64,000 nucleotides of DNA from NCBI GenBank assembly GCA_029260395.1, contig JAJDDJ010000013.1, positions 186,001 to 250,000 of the forward strand, given 5' to 3'. The notes beneath the pieces are model-generated. The model was not told where the DNA came from. It saw nothing but the letters and a program-made list of their open reading frames with translations, and searched no databases. This DNA comes from Phycisphaerales bacterium (GTDB taxonomy: Bacteria > Planctomycetota > Phycisphaerae > Phycisphaerales > UBA1924). Made by a program: the position numbers and the translations under genes. Of this stretch, positions 63,384 through 64,000 are shown piece after piece. Position 1 is the stretch's first letter. Each line of letters begins with the position of its first letter.

Positions 63384-63665
63384 AGCGAAAGAACCTGTTC
63401 ACTTTGCGAACGGCTCCATTGCAGAGCAGGCGAGTCGTCTCTGGACCCGGCAGCGGCGCAGAGGACGCCCGATGGCATTTCGTTAAACGGAGACTGCGAC
63501 ATTGGCCCTCATCGACATTCGCCGGCCGGCTTAACGTTCAGATCGAAGCCGCTCCAACACTCTTGATGTGGCCAGCGCCCGATTGCTGGTACGATTCCCA
63601 GTCCCACCGCGCTCATCCTCGACTCTGTGGAGGCTGCCGGAACTTCCCATGCTACGTTTCGAAAT

Positions 63666-63971
63666 ATGGTTGGCTTTGGTTTGTTCTTTATGGATTGGAC
63701 CACTGCGCCCGGCGAAGCATCAGATAAGAACACCAACTTCTCGAAGCGGGTCTTGTTAACTGGGTTGACCGGCTACATCGGCGGCCGGCTTACACCTGAG
63801 TTGCTCCGACGCGGGCACGAGGTGGTGTGCGTTGTGCGATCGAAACGCAAGCTGGACGAACGGGCCTGGCCGCAGGACCCTCGCGTGACTGTCGTCGAGG
63901 CGGATATTCAAGACCGAGATCAGGTGCGAAGTGCCGCGATGCCAAGCGAGCCGAGGAGCGGACGGGGGTAA
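63666..63971 (+). pseudogene. truncated NAD(P)-binding epimerase/SDR-like N-terminus
   Basis: A Rossmann-fold start is clear: RVLLTGLTGYIGGRLTPELL with the glycine-rich G-x-x-G-x-x-G, then GHEVVCVVRSKRKL and PRVTVVEADIQDRDQV, as in extended SDR proteins with the PRx-VEGD pattern. Homology-like sequence stops after about 80 residues, where a real protein would continue with a Tyr-x3-Lys domain, and the frame ends at 63971. The +3 frame then reads KCRDAKRAEERTGVTIWADF and stays open to the window edge, which suggests a frameshift or junction. No good ribosome site precedes either ATG (63666 or 63690). Confidence 0.6.
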
Positions 63972-64000
63972 CGATCTGGGCAGACTTCTACCAGTCTCTG

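Noticed and set aside
1..64000. CRISPR array, prophage or insertion sequence
   Set aside because: No regularly spaced repeats, transposase, integrase or phage structural genes were seen on either strand.

Overview
The window is high-GC bacterial DNA that looks like a planctomycete of the class Phycisphaerae. The signs are secreted proteins ending in short arginine-rich sorting tails (P-x-P, hydrophobic stretch, RRRR), dockerin-like C-terminal modules built on the phrase VSFGDFLALLG, an ECF sigma factor paired with a membrane Ser/Thr kinase carrying WD40-like repeats, zinc-ribbon tails on otherwise ordinary proteins, and Shine-Dalgarno starts of the AAGGAG type. Lineage is inferred from these traits only. 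I found no insertion sequence, prophage or CRISPR array.

Layout. 1-8.7 kb holds mostly housekeeping genes: a partial glycosylasparaginase, ribosomal protein S16 with a very long Ala/Glu tail, a sorted secreted protein, an RNase HII-like protein, an HTH-receiver fusion, RibD, an M42 aminopeptidase and a YgfZ-type folate-binding protein. 8.7-17.6 kb holds a secreted HEAT-repeat protein and, divergent from it, a compact pseudopilin/secretin cluster (major pseudopilin, two small membrane proteins, GspH-like pseudopilin, 950-residue secretin, TPR lipoprotein). Its leader contains four stacked hairpins. 17.6-29.5 kb carries RecJ, a corrinoid adenosyltransferase, a membrane SpoIIE-type phosphatase, a FUN14-domain protein, a DMT transporter with zinc-ribbon tail, an M61 peptidase, a uridine-kinase-like protein divergent from a CNT nucleoside transporter, a BtpA-family protein and a LacI-type regulator.

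29.7-38.7 kb has tRNA-Thr(TGT) and tRNA-Tyr(GTA), a tripartite MacA-MacB-TolC-like export operon, a PBP4-type D-Ala-D-Ala carboxypeptidase and a stand-alone response regulator. 38.7-47.3 kb has two translationally coupled secreted proteins with dockerin-like tails, pseudouridine-5'-phosphate glycosidase, a sorted secreted protein, a VWA-domain protein and a decayed fragment of another dockerin-tailed protein. 47.7-54.8 kb is an ECF sigma / zinc-finger-kinase-WD40 pair followed by three secreted proteins with sorting tails. 55-61.3 kb is a DNA-damage region: imuA-imuB-dnaE2 divergent from an SRAP (YedK/HMCES-type) gene. The right edge holds a secreted GH2 glycosidase and the broken N-terminus of an NAD-binding epimerase.

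The most system-like parts are the pseudopilin/secretin cluster with its structured leader, the sigma factor plus fused anti-sigma-like kinase with its neighbouring secreted proteins, and the divergent mutagenesis/SRAP locus with a shared 77-bp control region. Function calls rest on motifs read by eye; no database search was made.
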